In this document: in pieces, positions 19,413-27,425 of the stretch | Numbering within the stretch: position 1 is the first letter of the stretch | Layout of the letters: every line of letters begins with the position of its first letter | Assembly: GCA_002329155.1 (NCBI GenBank) | Contig: DCXY01000010.1 | Coordinates: 47,811 to 111,810, forward strand | Length of the DNA: 64,000 bases | From: Stenotrophomonas sp. UBA2124 | GTDB lineage: Bacteria > Pseudomonadota > Gammaproteobacteria > Xanthomonadales > Xanthomonadaceae | Direction: 5' to 3' | Program-made: the position numbers and the translations under genes | Notes under the pieces: model-generated | Told to the model about the DNA's origin: nothing | Database searches by the model: none | The model's input: only the letters and a program-made list of their open reading frames with translations

Positions 19413-19979
19413 TCACGGCACCGTGTTCTGCGCCGCCTGTGCCGACTGCGCAGGCTGGCCGATATCCGGGGTGATGGACACCCGCAGCTTGAGCCGGTTG
19501 CCGGGGTCTTCCGGCAGCCGCGAACGGAACTTGATGCCCTTGTAGACGTAGTCAACGTCATAGGCGATGGGCCGGCGGAACTCCCGGCCCACTTCCACCA
19601 TCCTGCATTCGGGGGTGAGCATGGCGCCGTTGCCGCTGGCGCGCTGTTGCGCGGTCGCCGCGTCCTGCTCCTCTTCGCCGCCTTCACGGGTGAAGATGCC
19701 GCGCACCGAATCCCAGAACCGGCGCAGGCCGCCCTTCTCCTCCTCGCCCTTCACCTGCACCGGGGCCAGGGTGAGGGTGGACACCGGCTCGCAGTGTTCC
19801 TCGGTGCGGGTGGCGCGCAGGGTCTGGAACACCGGCTCGACATTGAGCACCTGCGCATAGTCGTAACGCACGTTCTCCACGATCACCACCCGGTTGCGCT
19901 GGTCACCGTCCTGCGCCAAGGCGGCCACGGGGGCAACGGCAAGCAGGTTGAAGGCCAACAGGAACGAAGCGGGTTTCAT
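19413..19979 (-). CDS. Secreted hypothetical protein
   Basis: A 188-aa protein with a clear signal peptide (hydrophobic residues 5-20, cleavage probably after AALA). A low-complexity acidic stretch lies in the middle (GEEEKGG, REGGEEEQD). The C-terminal block runs MVEVGREFRRPIAYDVDYVYKG to GNRLKLRVSITP and recalls the C-terminal part of glycine-zipper envelope proteins of this family, but no glycine zipper is present. ATG 19979 is preferred over an upstream TTG. Function is unknown; it is likely periplasmic. It precedes the arg operon leader on the same strand. Confidence 0.65.
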   Translation of the reverse strand: MKPASFLLAFNLLAVAPVAALAQDGDQRNRVVIVENVRYDYAQVLNVEPVFQTLRATRTEEHCEPVSTLTLAPVQVKGEEEKGGLRRFWDSVRGIFTREGGEEEQDAATAQQRASGNGAMLTPECRMVEVGREFRRPIAYDVDYVYKGIKFRSRLPEDPGNRLKLRVSITPDIGQPAQSAQAAQNTVP

Positions 19980-20137
19980 CAAGAGGGTCGGTCGGTGCCG
20001 GGTCAATTGTCAGCAATAGTGTAGGCAGCCGCACTGCCCTCGTCCTGAACCTTACCCATCCGCAAGCGTATTGCCCAGCCCCGGGGTGCCCCACCGGCCC
20101 CGGCCCGCTAGAATTGAGGGGTTCGCTTGTCCCCCGG

Positions 20138-21511
20138 ATGACCATGACCCTGCGCCTGCACAACAACCTGACGCGGCAGCTGGAGCCGTTCGCTCCGCTC
20201 GACCCCGCCGCCCCCACCATGTACGTCTGCGGCCCCACGGTCTACAACTACGTCCATATCGGCAATGCCCGTGGCCCGGTGGTGTTCGGGGTGCTGGCCA
20301 ACCTGCTGCGGCGGCGTTACGGCGCCCTGCGCTACGCCCGCAACATCACCGACGTGGACGACAAGATCAACGCCGCGGCCAGGGAACAGGGGGTGCCGAT
20401 CTCGACCATCACCGACCGCTTCGCCGCCGCCTACCGTGAAGACATGGCCGCGCTGGGCGTGGTGCCGCCGGACATCGAGCCGGAGGCCACCGCCCATATC
20501 CCGCAGATCATCGCCATGATCGAGGACCTGATTGCCAGCGGCCACGCCTATGCGGCCGAGGGCCACGTACTGTTCTCGGTGTCCAGCTTCGACGGCTACG
20601 GCAAGCTCTCCCGCCGCGACCCGGAGGAAATGCTGGCCGGCGCGCGCGTGGAAGTGGCCCCGTACAAGCGCGATGCCGGCGATTTCGTGCTGTGGAAGCC
20701 ATCCAGCGACGACCTGCCCGGCTGGGAATCGCCCTGGGGCCGTGGCCGCCCGGGCTGGCATATCGAATGCTCGGCGATGGCCGCCGCCCATCTGGGCCCG
20801 ACCATCGACATCCATGCCGGTGGCGTGGACCTGCAGTTCCCGCACCACGAGAACGAGATTGCCCAGAGCGAGTGCGCCCACGGCGGCAAGACCTTCGCCC
20901 GGTTCTGGCTGCACAACGGCATGCTCAATTTCGGCGGCGCCAAGATGAGCAAGTCGCTGGGCAACATCGAGCGCGTGCACGACCTGGTGCAGCAGCACCC
21001 GCCCGAGGCGCTGCGCTACGCCCTGCTGTCGGCCCACTACCGCCAGCCGCTGGACTGGTCCGACGCGCTGATCGAACAGTCCGTGCGCACCTTGGACCGC
21101 CTGTACGGCACGCTGCGCGACCTGGCCGACGTGGAGGCCAGTGCGGCCATCCCCGCCGCCGTGGAGGCCGCGCTGGACGACGACCTGAACACTCCGCTGG
21201 CGCTGGCCGAGCTGGCCCGCATCGCCAGCGACGCGCGCAAGGCCGACAACGCGCAGGACAAGGCACGGCTGAAGACCGAACTGCTCGGCGCAGGGCTTGC
21301 CCTGGGCCTGCTGCAGCAGGCGCCTGCGGCCTGGTTCGGGCGTGGTGCCGGCGACGGTGACGATGCACGCATCCAGGCCTTGATCGACGAGCGCATCGCG
21401 GCCAAGAAGGCCCGCGATTTCGCCCGCGCCGACGCCATCCGCGACCAGCTCGCCGCCGAGAACATCGTGCTTGAAGACACGCCGCAGGGCGTGCGCTGGA
21501 AGCGCGGCTGA
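20138..21511 (+). CDS. cysS: Cysteinyl-tRNA synthetase
   Basis: Class I aminoacyl-tRNA synthetase charging tRNA-Cys. About 457 aa, with the HIGH-type motif VHIGNARG near residue 38 and KMSKSLGNI near residue 270. Zinc-site residues are visible as YVCGPTVYN, HIECSAMAA and FPHHENEIAQSE. The start is ambiguous between two in-frame ATGs (20138 and 20144), and no good ribosome-binding site decides. It is transcribed rightward and followed by sufE after 90 bases. Confidence 0.95.
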   Translation: MTMTLRLHNNLTRQLEPFAPLDPAAPTMYVCGPTVYNYVHIGNARGPVVFGVLANLLRRRYGALRYARNITDVDDKINAAAREQGVPISTITDRFAAAYREDMAALGVVPPDIEPEATAHIPQIIAMIEDLIASGHAYAAEGHVLFSVSSFDGYGKLSRRDPEEMLAGARVEVAPYKRDAGDFVLWKPSSDDLPGWESPWGRGRPGWHIECSAMAAAHLGPTIDIHAGGVDLQFPHHENEIAQSECAHGGKTFARFWLHNGMLNFGGAKMSKSLGNIERVHDLVQQHPPEALRYALLSAHYRQPLDWSDALIEQSVRTLDRLYGTLRDLADVEASAAIPAAVEAALDDDLNTPLALAELARIASDARKADNAQDKARLKTELLGAGLALGLLQQAPAAWFGRGAGDGDDARIQALIDERIAAKKARDFARADAIRDQLAAENIVLEDTPQGVRWKRG

Positions 21512-21601
21512 CTGGAATCTACCGAGCCCCTGGCCCCACTTCCCGGAAATACCTCGGGGTTGAGGAGGCGCTGAGAGGCTCACGCAACAAGACAGGACCC
21601 C

Positions 21602-22042
21602 ATGACCAACTCCCCCCTCCCGCTCGAACCCACCGCCGCCGAGGCACAGGCCGCCATCGCCGAGGAGTTCTCCTTCTTCGGCGACTGGTCCGAGCGTTAC
21701 CAGTACCTGATCGACCTTGGCCGCAAGCTGCCCACTTTCCCCGAAGAGTGGAAAACCGAAGAGCACCGTCTGCTCGGCTGCCAGTCGATGGTGTGGATCG
21801 TGCCCGAGGGCAACGCCGACAAACTGGTGTTCCATGCCATCAGCGACTCGGCCATCGTTTCGGGCCTGATCTACCTCGCCCTGCGCGTCTACTCGGGCCG
21901 CTCGGCCGCTGAAATCCTCGCCACCGAGCCGGACTACGTGAGCGCCATCGGCCTGGCCAAGCACCTCTCGCCCACCCGCAGCAACGGCCTGGCGGCAATG
22001 CTGGCCTTCATCCGCGATACCGCCAAAGCACAGCAGCAGTGA
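21602..22042 (+). CDS. sufE: Cysteine desulfuration protein SufE
   Basis: A 146-aa sulfur-acceptor protein that stimulates SufS cysteine desulfurase and passes persulfide sulfur on for Fe-S cluster assembly. The acceptor cysteine lies in LLGCQSMVWIV at about residue 60, and the C-terminal helices GLAKHLSPTRSNGL match the family. No suf operon is seen in the window. Its stop overlaps the GTG start of the next gene by three bases, indicating coupling. Confidence 0.93.
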   Translation: MTNSPLPLEPTAAEAQAAIAEEFSFFGDWSERYQYLIDLGRKLPTFPEEWKTEEHRLLGCQSMVWIVPEGNADKLVFHAISDSAIVSGLIYLALRVYSGRSAAEILATEPDYVSAIGLAKHLSPTRSNGLAAMLAFIRDTAKAQQQ

Positions 22043-23283
22043 GTGCCGCGCACGACGGCAACAGCGTCGGCGCCCTGCTGCGCCAACCCGGTTTCGTGCA
22101 GCTGCTGCTGTACCGCATCGCGGCTATGCTGTCCTACCAGATCGTCGCGGTCACCGTGGGTTGGCATATCTATGAAATCACCCGCAATCCGTTCTCGCTG
22201 GGCCTGATCGGCCTGGCCGAGGTGCTGCCGTTCTTCTGTGTGGCGCCATTCGCCGGCTACCTGGTGGACCACCTGCCACGGCGCAGGCTGGGCATGGTCG
22301 CCAGCCTGGGCCTGATTGTCACCGCCGTGGTGCTCGCCTGCGTGGCGCAGGGCTGGCTGCCGTTCGAGGGCGTGTGGCCGATCTACCTGGCCATCGCCCT
22401 GACCGGCATGGTGCGCGCCTTCCTCTCCCCCATCTACAACGCCCTGTTCGCGCGGGTGCTGGCGCGCGAGCAGTTCGCTCGCGGCGCGGGCATCGGCAGC
22501 GTGGTGTTCCAGGCCGGCATGGTGATCGGCCCCGCGCTGGGCGGCGTGCTGGTCGGCTGGGGTGGCAAAGGGCTGTCCTATGCGGTTGCCGCCGGCATGG
22601 CCTGCCTTGCGCTGGTGGCGCTGGCGATGCTCCAGGTCAGCGAGCCGCCACCGCCCCAGACCCGCGCGCCCATCTTCACCAGCATCGCCGAAGGCGCGCG
22701 TTTCGTGCTGTCCAACCAGATCATGTTGGGCGCGATGGCACTGGACATGTTCTCGGTGCTGCTCGGCGGCGTGGTGGCGATGCTGCCTGCCTTCATCCAA
22801 GACATCCTGCATTATGGCCCGGAAGGCCTGGGCATCCTGCGTGCGGCACCGGCGCTAGGCTCCATCTGCGTCGGCGTGTGGCTGGCGCGCCACCCGCTGC
22901 ACCGCAACGCGGGCCGCGTGCTGCTGTTCGCCGTCGCCGGCTTCGGCCTGAGCGTGGTGGCGTTCGGCCTGTCGCACCACTTCTGGCTGTCGGCGGCCAT
23001 CCTGCTGTTCTACGGCGCCTGCGATGGCGTGTCGGTGGTAGTGCGCTCGACCATCCTGCAGCTGGCCACGCCGGATGAAATGCGCGGGCGCGTGTCGTCG
23101 ATCAACGGCATTTTCATCAGCTCGTCCAACGAGCTGGGCGCGTTCTATGCCGGCACCATGGCGCGGCTGTTGGGGCTGGTGCCGGCCGTGGTCATTGGCG
23201 GCTGCGCGGTGCTGGGCGTGGCCGGCATCACCGCATGGCGCGCGCCGCAACTGCGCCGCCTGAACCTGCGCGACCTGCAATAA
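22039..23283 (+). CDS. MFS transporter, EntS-like
   Basis: A 414-aa inner-membrane protein with about twelve hydrophobic segments, opening GALLRQPGFVQLLLYR, a pattern of the EntS/DHA3 exporter branch. Motif-A-like residues VDHLPRRRLG follow helix 2, and EMRGRVSSINGIFISSSNELG lies in the second half. It starts with GTG, overlapping the sufE stop. Substrate unknown; the EntS-like branch includes siderophore and drug exporters. A pair of GTAG repeats follows the stop. Confidence 0.82.
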   Translation: MSAAHDGNSVGALLRQPGFVQLLLYRIAAMLSYQIVAVTVGWHIYEITRNPFSLGLIGLAEVLPFFCVAPFAGYLVDHLPRRRLGMVASLGLIVTAVVLACVAQGWLPFEGVWPIYLAIALTGMVRAFLSPIYNALFARVLAREQFARGAGIGSVVFQAGMVIGPALGGVLVGWGGKGLSYAVAAGMACLALVALAMLQVSEPPPPQTRAPIFTSIAEGARFVLSNQIMLGAMALDMFSVLLGGVVAMLPAFIQDILHYGPEGLGILRAAPALGSICVGVWLARHPLHRNAGRVLLFAVAGFGLSVVAFGLSHHFWLSAAILLFYGACDGVSVVVRSTILQLATPDEMRGRVSSINGIFISSSNELGAFYAGTMARLLGLVPAVVIGGCAVLGVAGITAWRAPQLRRLNLRDLQ

Positions 23284-23303
23284 CCGCAGCACTCTGTGGC
23301 CTT

Positions 23304-23390
23304 GTAGCCCGGGTAAGCGCAGCGCACCCGGGGCTCTTCGCGTAGCTGGTTCCGCCGCGTTCCCGGGTGCGCTGCGCTTACCCGGGCTAC
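23304..23390. repeat. Second inverted pair of GTAG REP-like palindromes
   Basis: Positions 23304-23332 carry the same 29-base unit as 52-80, and 23362-23390 its reverse complement, separated by 29 bases. The pair sits between the convergent MFS gene and the next leftward gene, where it could act as a two-way transcript end. Confidence 0.82.
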
Positions 23391-23399
23391 GGGTTGGTT

Positions 23400-23819
23400 C
23401 TATTCCAGCGCGTTGCCGTCGGCGTCATAGCGTTCGATACGGCTGCTGCCATCGGCCGTTACCGTCGCGGCGATACGGCGCTTGCCATCACCATCGACCA
23501 GCACCAGCCCCGATGTCCCCGCATTGTTGAGAAACACATAGGCCGTAGCACCCCCAGGGCGCTCGAATTTCACGTGCGTGCCCTTGGCATCCACCTCAAG
23601 CCGTGCAGTGGGGCCGGCGGCGTCCGGGTTGCCCAGCGTCACCGCCCCCAGCCCGCTCGCATCCAGACTGACGCGCGCACCCTCGTTGCCGTCCTCGCGC
23701 AGCAGGCGCAGCGCCGGCCCTTCGGCATCGGCCAACAGCTGCAGGCGCGTGCGCCCTTGCGCATCGGTGATGTTCAACTCGCTGGTGGTCAGGGTGTCCG
23801 TTGCTGTCGGCATGCTCAT
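23400..23819 (-). CDS. Hypothetical protein with beta-strand repeats
   Basis: A 139-aa protein, not recognised. It consists of repeated units of the form G-x-x-R-x-x-L followed by a Gly/Asp turn (GRTRLQLLADAEG, GARVSLDASGLG, TARLEVDAKG, GKRRIAATVTADG), which suggests stacked beta-hairpins. There is no signal peptide or membrane segment. The start at 23819 is chosen for a GGAGG eight bases upstream; an ATG five codons earlier exists. It is the most distal of a leftward group with the M17-N-like protein and the YoaK-type gene. Confidence 0.6.
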   Translation of the reverse strand: MSMPTATDTLTTSELNITDAQGRTRLQLLADAEGPALRLLREDGNEGARVSLDASGLGAVTLGNPDAAGPTARLEVDAKGTHVKFERPGGATAYVFLNNAGTSGLVLVDGDGKRRIAATVTADGSSRIERYDADGNALE

Positions 23820-23871
23820 TGGCAGGTCCTCCATCGGGGTGTGGCTTGAACCGGAAACGCTACGCGGCGCC

Positions 23872-24483
23872 TCATGGCGCCGCCTGCGGGCGTAGTTTCA
23901 TGAAGTTGCTGCGATAGCCGGCAACGGCACTGTCAAACCGGTCCTCGCCCACATCGAACACCCAGTTGCGTAGCCTCAGCTGCCCAGGTGCCGCCGTAGC
24001 CTTTGCATCCAGCACATCAAGCACCGCCTGCAGCATCAGTTCGGAAACGTTGCCCAGCGCAGCCGGGTCAAGGCCGGAATCCAGCATGCTGGGCGCCACC
24101 GCCGCACTCTGGTCGCCATGGTCGATTACCCAGCCCGCCGCATGGCCAACCACCTGTGCCATCAGCTGCGGCGACCACTGCGCAGGGTCACCCGCGCCGA
24201 CCACCAGCACCGAGCGTGCCTGCACCTGCGGCGGCAATGCATCGACAAGCAGCAGCTCCATCGCAGCAGCGCCAAAACTGCCCTGGCGCCGCATTGCGGT
24301 GAGCCGGCCATCCAGCACCTGGTCCAGATGGGCAAGGCCGCCGCGCAGCCCTTCGCTGCCTGCCTCGCGCGTGAACATGCAGGCCACCGACACATCCACA
24401 TCGGCACCCACGCCATCCCATGCCGCCACTTCCAGCGTGACGCCACGCCACTGCCCTATCGTGCTGCGCTGAACCATCTGCAT
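23872..24483 (-). CDS. Stand-alone M17 peptidase N-terminal-like domain protein
   Basis: A 203-aa protein. The segment LDQVLDGRLTAMRRQGSFG through ARSVLVVGAGDP resembles the N-terminal macro-like domain of leucyl aminopeptidases (M17). The catalytic metallopeptidase domain is absent: the protein ends after about 200 residues with its own stop. It cannot be an aminopeptidase by itself. The second ATG (24477) fits the AGGAG ribosome-binding site better than the first. It starts nine bases after the stop of the YoaK-type gene, so they are likely co-transcribed. Confidence 0.6.
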   Translation of the reverse strand: MQMVQRSTIGQWRGVTLEVAAWDGVGADVDVSVACMFTREAGSEGLRGGLAHLDQVLDGRLTAMRRQGSFGAAAMELLLVDALPPQVQARSVLVVGAGDPAQWSPQLMAQVVGHAAGWVIDHGDQSAAVAPSMLDSGLDPAALGNVSELMLQAVLDVLDAKATAAPGQLRLRNWVFDVGEDRFDSAVAGYRSNFMKLRPQAAP

Positions 24484-24492
24484 GATCTCCTG

Positions 24493-25176
24493 TCAGGCCG
24501 CTGCGGCGGCATGCGGTGGGGGAAACAGGTAAAGGCCAATGGCCAGCACCGCCGGCAACACGAACACCCACATGCCTGCCTGCATGTAGCCGATGGCGGC
24601 GGCGGCGCAGCCCAGCGCGAAGATGCAGATGCTGGTGGCCAACGAGATGCAGCGTGCACGCGCGGCCTTGCGCGCCTCCGGGTCCAGGCCACCGTGCATC
24701 AGGTCGGCAAGATCGATCATGGCCTGCGTGGTGCTGCCGGTCATCAAGGTGGTGGGCGGTGCCTTGGGGAAGTACAGCTTGTGTATGGCGTTCTGGATGG
24801 CCATGGCCGACACCAGCAACATGCCGGTGACAATGGCCACCAGGCTGTCGCCGTTGCCGAACGGGCCCCACTGGATCGCCAGTGCGGCGCCCAGCGTGAA
24901 CAGCACCGCCTTTGCACCGATCAACGAGCGCAATGGCGCCAGCCCCTTGCGGGTAAGGTATTCGCCGGAAAGACGCGACAGCATCACCACCAGACAGAAC
25001 ATGGGCAGTGCCAGCAGCTTGGCCACCGCGCCGGATGTGCCATGTACCAGGCTGGCACCAAAGGTGACGAAGTTGCCGGTGACGTGCGCGGTGAACAAAC
25101 CATGCAGCGCAAGGAATCCGGCGGTATCGCTATAGCCGCCGTTGAAGGTCAGCAGCTGTGGAACGGTGACTTTCAT
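24493..25176 (-). CDS. YoaK/DUF1275 family membrane protein
   Basis: A 227-aa inner-membrane protein with about six hydrophobic segments. The N-terminal block LLTFNGGYSDTAGFLALHGLFTA followed by HVTGNFV is characteristic of the YoaK (DUF1275) family, whose function is not established. The chain ends directly after an Ala-rich stretch. It lies between a putative porin gene and the M17-N-like gene on the same strand. Confidence 0.8.
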   Translation of the reverse strand: MKVTVPQLLTFNGGYSDTAGFLALHGLFTAHVTGNFVTFGASLVHGTSGAVAKLLALPMFCLVVMLSRLSGEYLTRKGLAPLRSLIGAKAVLFTLGAALAIQWGPFGNGDSLVAIVTGMLLVSAMAIQNAIHKLYFPKAPPTTLMTGSTTQAMIDLADLMHGGLDPEARKAARARCISLATSICIFALGCAAAAIGYMQAGMWVFVLPAVLAIGLYLFPPPHAAAAA

Positions 25177-25218
25177 GATGCGCTCGTGGGGATGAGTTAA
25201 AGGAGGATGACGATGCGG

Positions 25219-26517
25219 TCACCAGGTGAACTCCAGCGTGGTAGCCACGAAATCGGTATCGCGGCCACCCGCCTGGCGCAGGCCCGCACCCGCCTGGAAG
25301 TGGGCAAGGTCAAGACGCGCCTCCCACTGCGGGGTGATCTGCCAACTGCCCTGCAGCTTCAGCTGATGGCCTATCCAGCGCGCGGTGCCGGCGGTACCGG
25401 CCAGCGGCACGGCCGGCGTGGGGGTGGTGTAGATGCCATCGGCGCGGCGGTGCTTCCATGCGAACTGCCAACCCAGTGTCCATTGCGTGTCCTGCGTTGG
25501 TGTGACCGTCAGCTCGGGCTGAAGGTCGATCAGGTTGGCCGGCGCCAGCAGCGATGACTCGCTGAAATACGGTGCGCGCGGAAACATGGCATTGAAGGTT
25601 TGCAGCCGGCCATCGTGCGGATCGCGGTCGCCGCTGGCCACATCGGCCTTCAAGCCAAGCCGGGGCGCCCATGCCATATCAGCAAAGGTGTAGCCGTTGT
25701 CGGTGGAGAGGGTCCATGCGCGCACGTCACCATCACCGAAGCGGCCGTTCTGCCAGATCAGCTCGTTGTTCCAGTCCCAGCCGCCGTCCTTGCCATGCAG
25801 GCGCGTGCCGAACGAATTGCGGTACTCGCGGCCACTGCCCATGGCGAAGCGCCCTGCCTCGCGCTGGTAGCCCAGCCAATAGACATCCAGCTTGAGCGGT
25901 GCGCTGCCGGCAGGCGCCAATGCCGCGTAGATGCCCCACAGGCCCACATCATGATCCGGCCTGTCATCGAAGCCGCCGCTGCGCGTTTCCACCGGCCGCA
26001 CCGCTATCGCATCGATGCGGCCGCGCTCACCCAGCAGGCGCGCCGCACGCAGGCCATCGAAGGACTGGCGGATGTTCTGCCCGTCACGCACGCCGATCAC
26101 GCGGCTGCTGCCGAACGGCATTTCCTGCCGCCCCAGACGCAGCACATGCCCGCTGCTGTTCCATGCAAGGTAGGCCTGGTGCAGATCCGGCCCGCTGCGA
26201 TCCGAGCCCCCCGGCCCACCCTTGCGCCCGGTCTGGTCATACACACCCAGCTCGGCCAATGCCTGCCAGTGCTCGGCCCAGCGTAGATCGGCGGAGAACT
26301 GACCGCGGTAGAGCGTGAAGCCATCATCGGTCGCGCCCATCCCGAAACGCACCGGTGAGTAACTGAAGCTGCGCACGCGCGCAGTGGCGCCCAACGTGAG
26401 GCTGGTGCCGTTGTCGTACTCGCGCTGCCAACCGCCATCAGCCGCCAGCAGGCTGGCGGGCATCAGGCCAAGTACAAGCAGCGCGGCCTGGCGATGGAGC
26501 ACCCTGCTCATGCGCAT
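25219..26517 (-). CDS. Alginate-export-family outer membrane protein
   Basis: A 432-aa protein with a signal peptide (cleavage likely after LLAA) and alternating amphipathic strands ending in the aromatic residue of TTLEFTW, as in outer-membrane beta-barrels. LRLGRQEMPFGSSRVIGVRDG and the long barrel with an RxGRQ motif fit the Alginate_exp (AlgE-like) domain family. Many family members are general porins outside any alginate cluster, and no alginate genes are present here. It heads the leftward accessory group. Confidence 0.75.
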   Translation of the reverse strand: MRMSRVLHRQAALLVLGLMPASLLAADGGWQREYDNGTSLTLGATARVRSFSYSPVRFGMGATDDGFTLYRGQFSADLRWAEHWQALAELGVYDQTGRKGGPGGSDRSGPDLHQAYLAWNSSGHVLRLGRQEMPFGSSRVIGVRDGQNIRQSFDGLRAARLLGERGRIDAIAVRPVETRSGGFDDRPDHDVGLWGIYAALAPAGSAPLKLDVYWLGYQREAGRFAMGSGREYRNSFGTRLHGKDGGWDWNNELIWQNGRFGDGDVRAWTLSTDNGYTFADMAWAPRLGLKADVASGDRDPHDGRLQTFNAMFPRAPYFSESSLLAPANLIDLQPELTVTPTQDTQWTLGWQFAWKHRRADGIYTTPTPAVPLAGTAGTARWIGHQLKLQGSWQITPQWEARLDLAHFQAGAGLRQAGGRDTDFVATTLEFTW

Positions 26518-27146
26518 GGCCCGGCGCGGTACACATCACTGCAACCGCAGCCAGTGCCACCCATATTGAAAGCAAACATGCTGCCTACCTTGCGCAAGGC
26601 CCAGGTGATGACGGGGGCATGGCCGCCGCGCATCTGCCGCGGTACGCCACGCAGCCCCACTGTAGGCATGCGTTGTCTCGAGCGGGTGAAGCCCATGGTG
26701 ATGATCTCGTTGAGTGGGGATGCCGAACATCACCTGCGCAGATGTCGAGCGTGCGGGTGCGGCGATGCGAATATTTCTGGGGCATCAGGGCACGTTTGGC
26801 AATCCAACAAAATGGAAAGAATGAAATTCCATTCTTTCAATTCAAAGCATGTTGAGGCCTGCATAGACTGAGCTCATTGCATCAATACGGCTTCATCAGC
26901 GGCACTGAAGCACAAACAGCACTACTCGTCTCACCAGCTGCAGCAACATCACGCCAACCGTCATCTGAATGTTGCAAAGCGTTCACCCAACCGGAAGGAA
27001 TGCCGGAACATCATCACCACTTGCATGTCTGCCACGCGCCACCAATGCCGCGCGCACCAGACCCATCGCGCCGACAGGCAAGCGATGCATGCCGCACGCA
27101 TGGCGTGCAAGGCAGGCAGCGCCAACGGCCAACAAACGAGGTTCCC
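26518..27146. other. 629-bp non-coding divergent region
   Basis: No convincing gene lies here. The open frame that extends upstream from the XapX gene to 26877 has no ribosome-binding site and atypical residue content. The stretch 26761-26880 is clearly richer in A and T than the rest of the window and contains a palindrome at 26811-26838. The region separates the leftward porin gene from the rightward XapX operon and probably holds both promoters. Confidence 0.6.
26811..26838. promoter_or_regulatory. AT-rich nested palindrome, possible operator
   Basis: Two overlapping inverted repeats: GAAAGAATG (26815-26823) with CATTCTTTC (26830-26838), perfect over 9 bp, and AATGGAA (26811-26817) with TTCCATT (26827-26833). 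It stands 309 bases before the XapX start in the only AT-rich block of the area. It resembles an operator for a dimeric regulator, but no regulator gene is adjacent. Confidence 0.45.
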
Positions 27147-27425
27147 ATGAAGCTCTACATCGTCTCGCTTGCTGCCGGCCTGCTGGTCGGCGTGATCTAC
27201 CACCTGATTAATGTGCGCTCGCCCGCGCCACCGCTGGTGGCCCTGATCGGGCTGCTCGGCATCGTGCTGGGCGAGCAGATCATCCCCGTGGGCAAGCAAC
27301 TGCTGTCAGGCACCACCTTCAGTGTTGCCTGCGAAAAGACACGCGCCACCGACCACGTTCTGGGCCAGCTGCCTGGGAGCGAGCCACTGGCACGCACTGA
27401 CACCCCACCCGAGAAGCAATCATGA
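27147..27425 (+). CDS. XapX-domain membrane protein
   Basis: A 92-aa protein whose first 55 residues form two hydrophobic helices around NVRSPAPPLVALIGLLGIVLG, the defining pattern of XapX (DUF1427) proteins. A hydrophilic tail of about 35 residues follows. The start is at the internal ATG with the sequence MKLYIVSLAAG; longer frames upstream are not supported. The stop overlaps the start of the amidohydrolase gene by ATGA. Function is unknown; the family is often found beside amidohydrolase and DoxX genes. Confidence 0.82.
   Translation: MKLYIVSLAAGLLVGVIYHLINVRSPAPPLVALIGLLGIVLGEQIIPVGKQLLSGTTFSVACEKTRATDHVLGQLPGSEPLARTDTPPEKQS

Noticed and set aside
20108..21964. 618-codon minus-strand frame opposite cysS and sufE
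   Set aside because: Reverse reading of well-supported genes in a high-GC sequence; no recognisable domain.
26877..27146. N-terminal extension of the XapX protein
   Set aside because: His/Pro/Arg-rich, no ribosome-binding site; the XapX domain starts exactly at the ATG at 27147.
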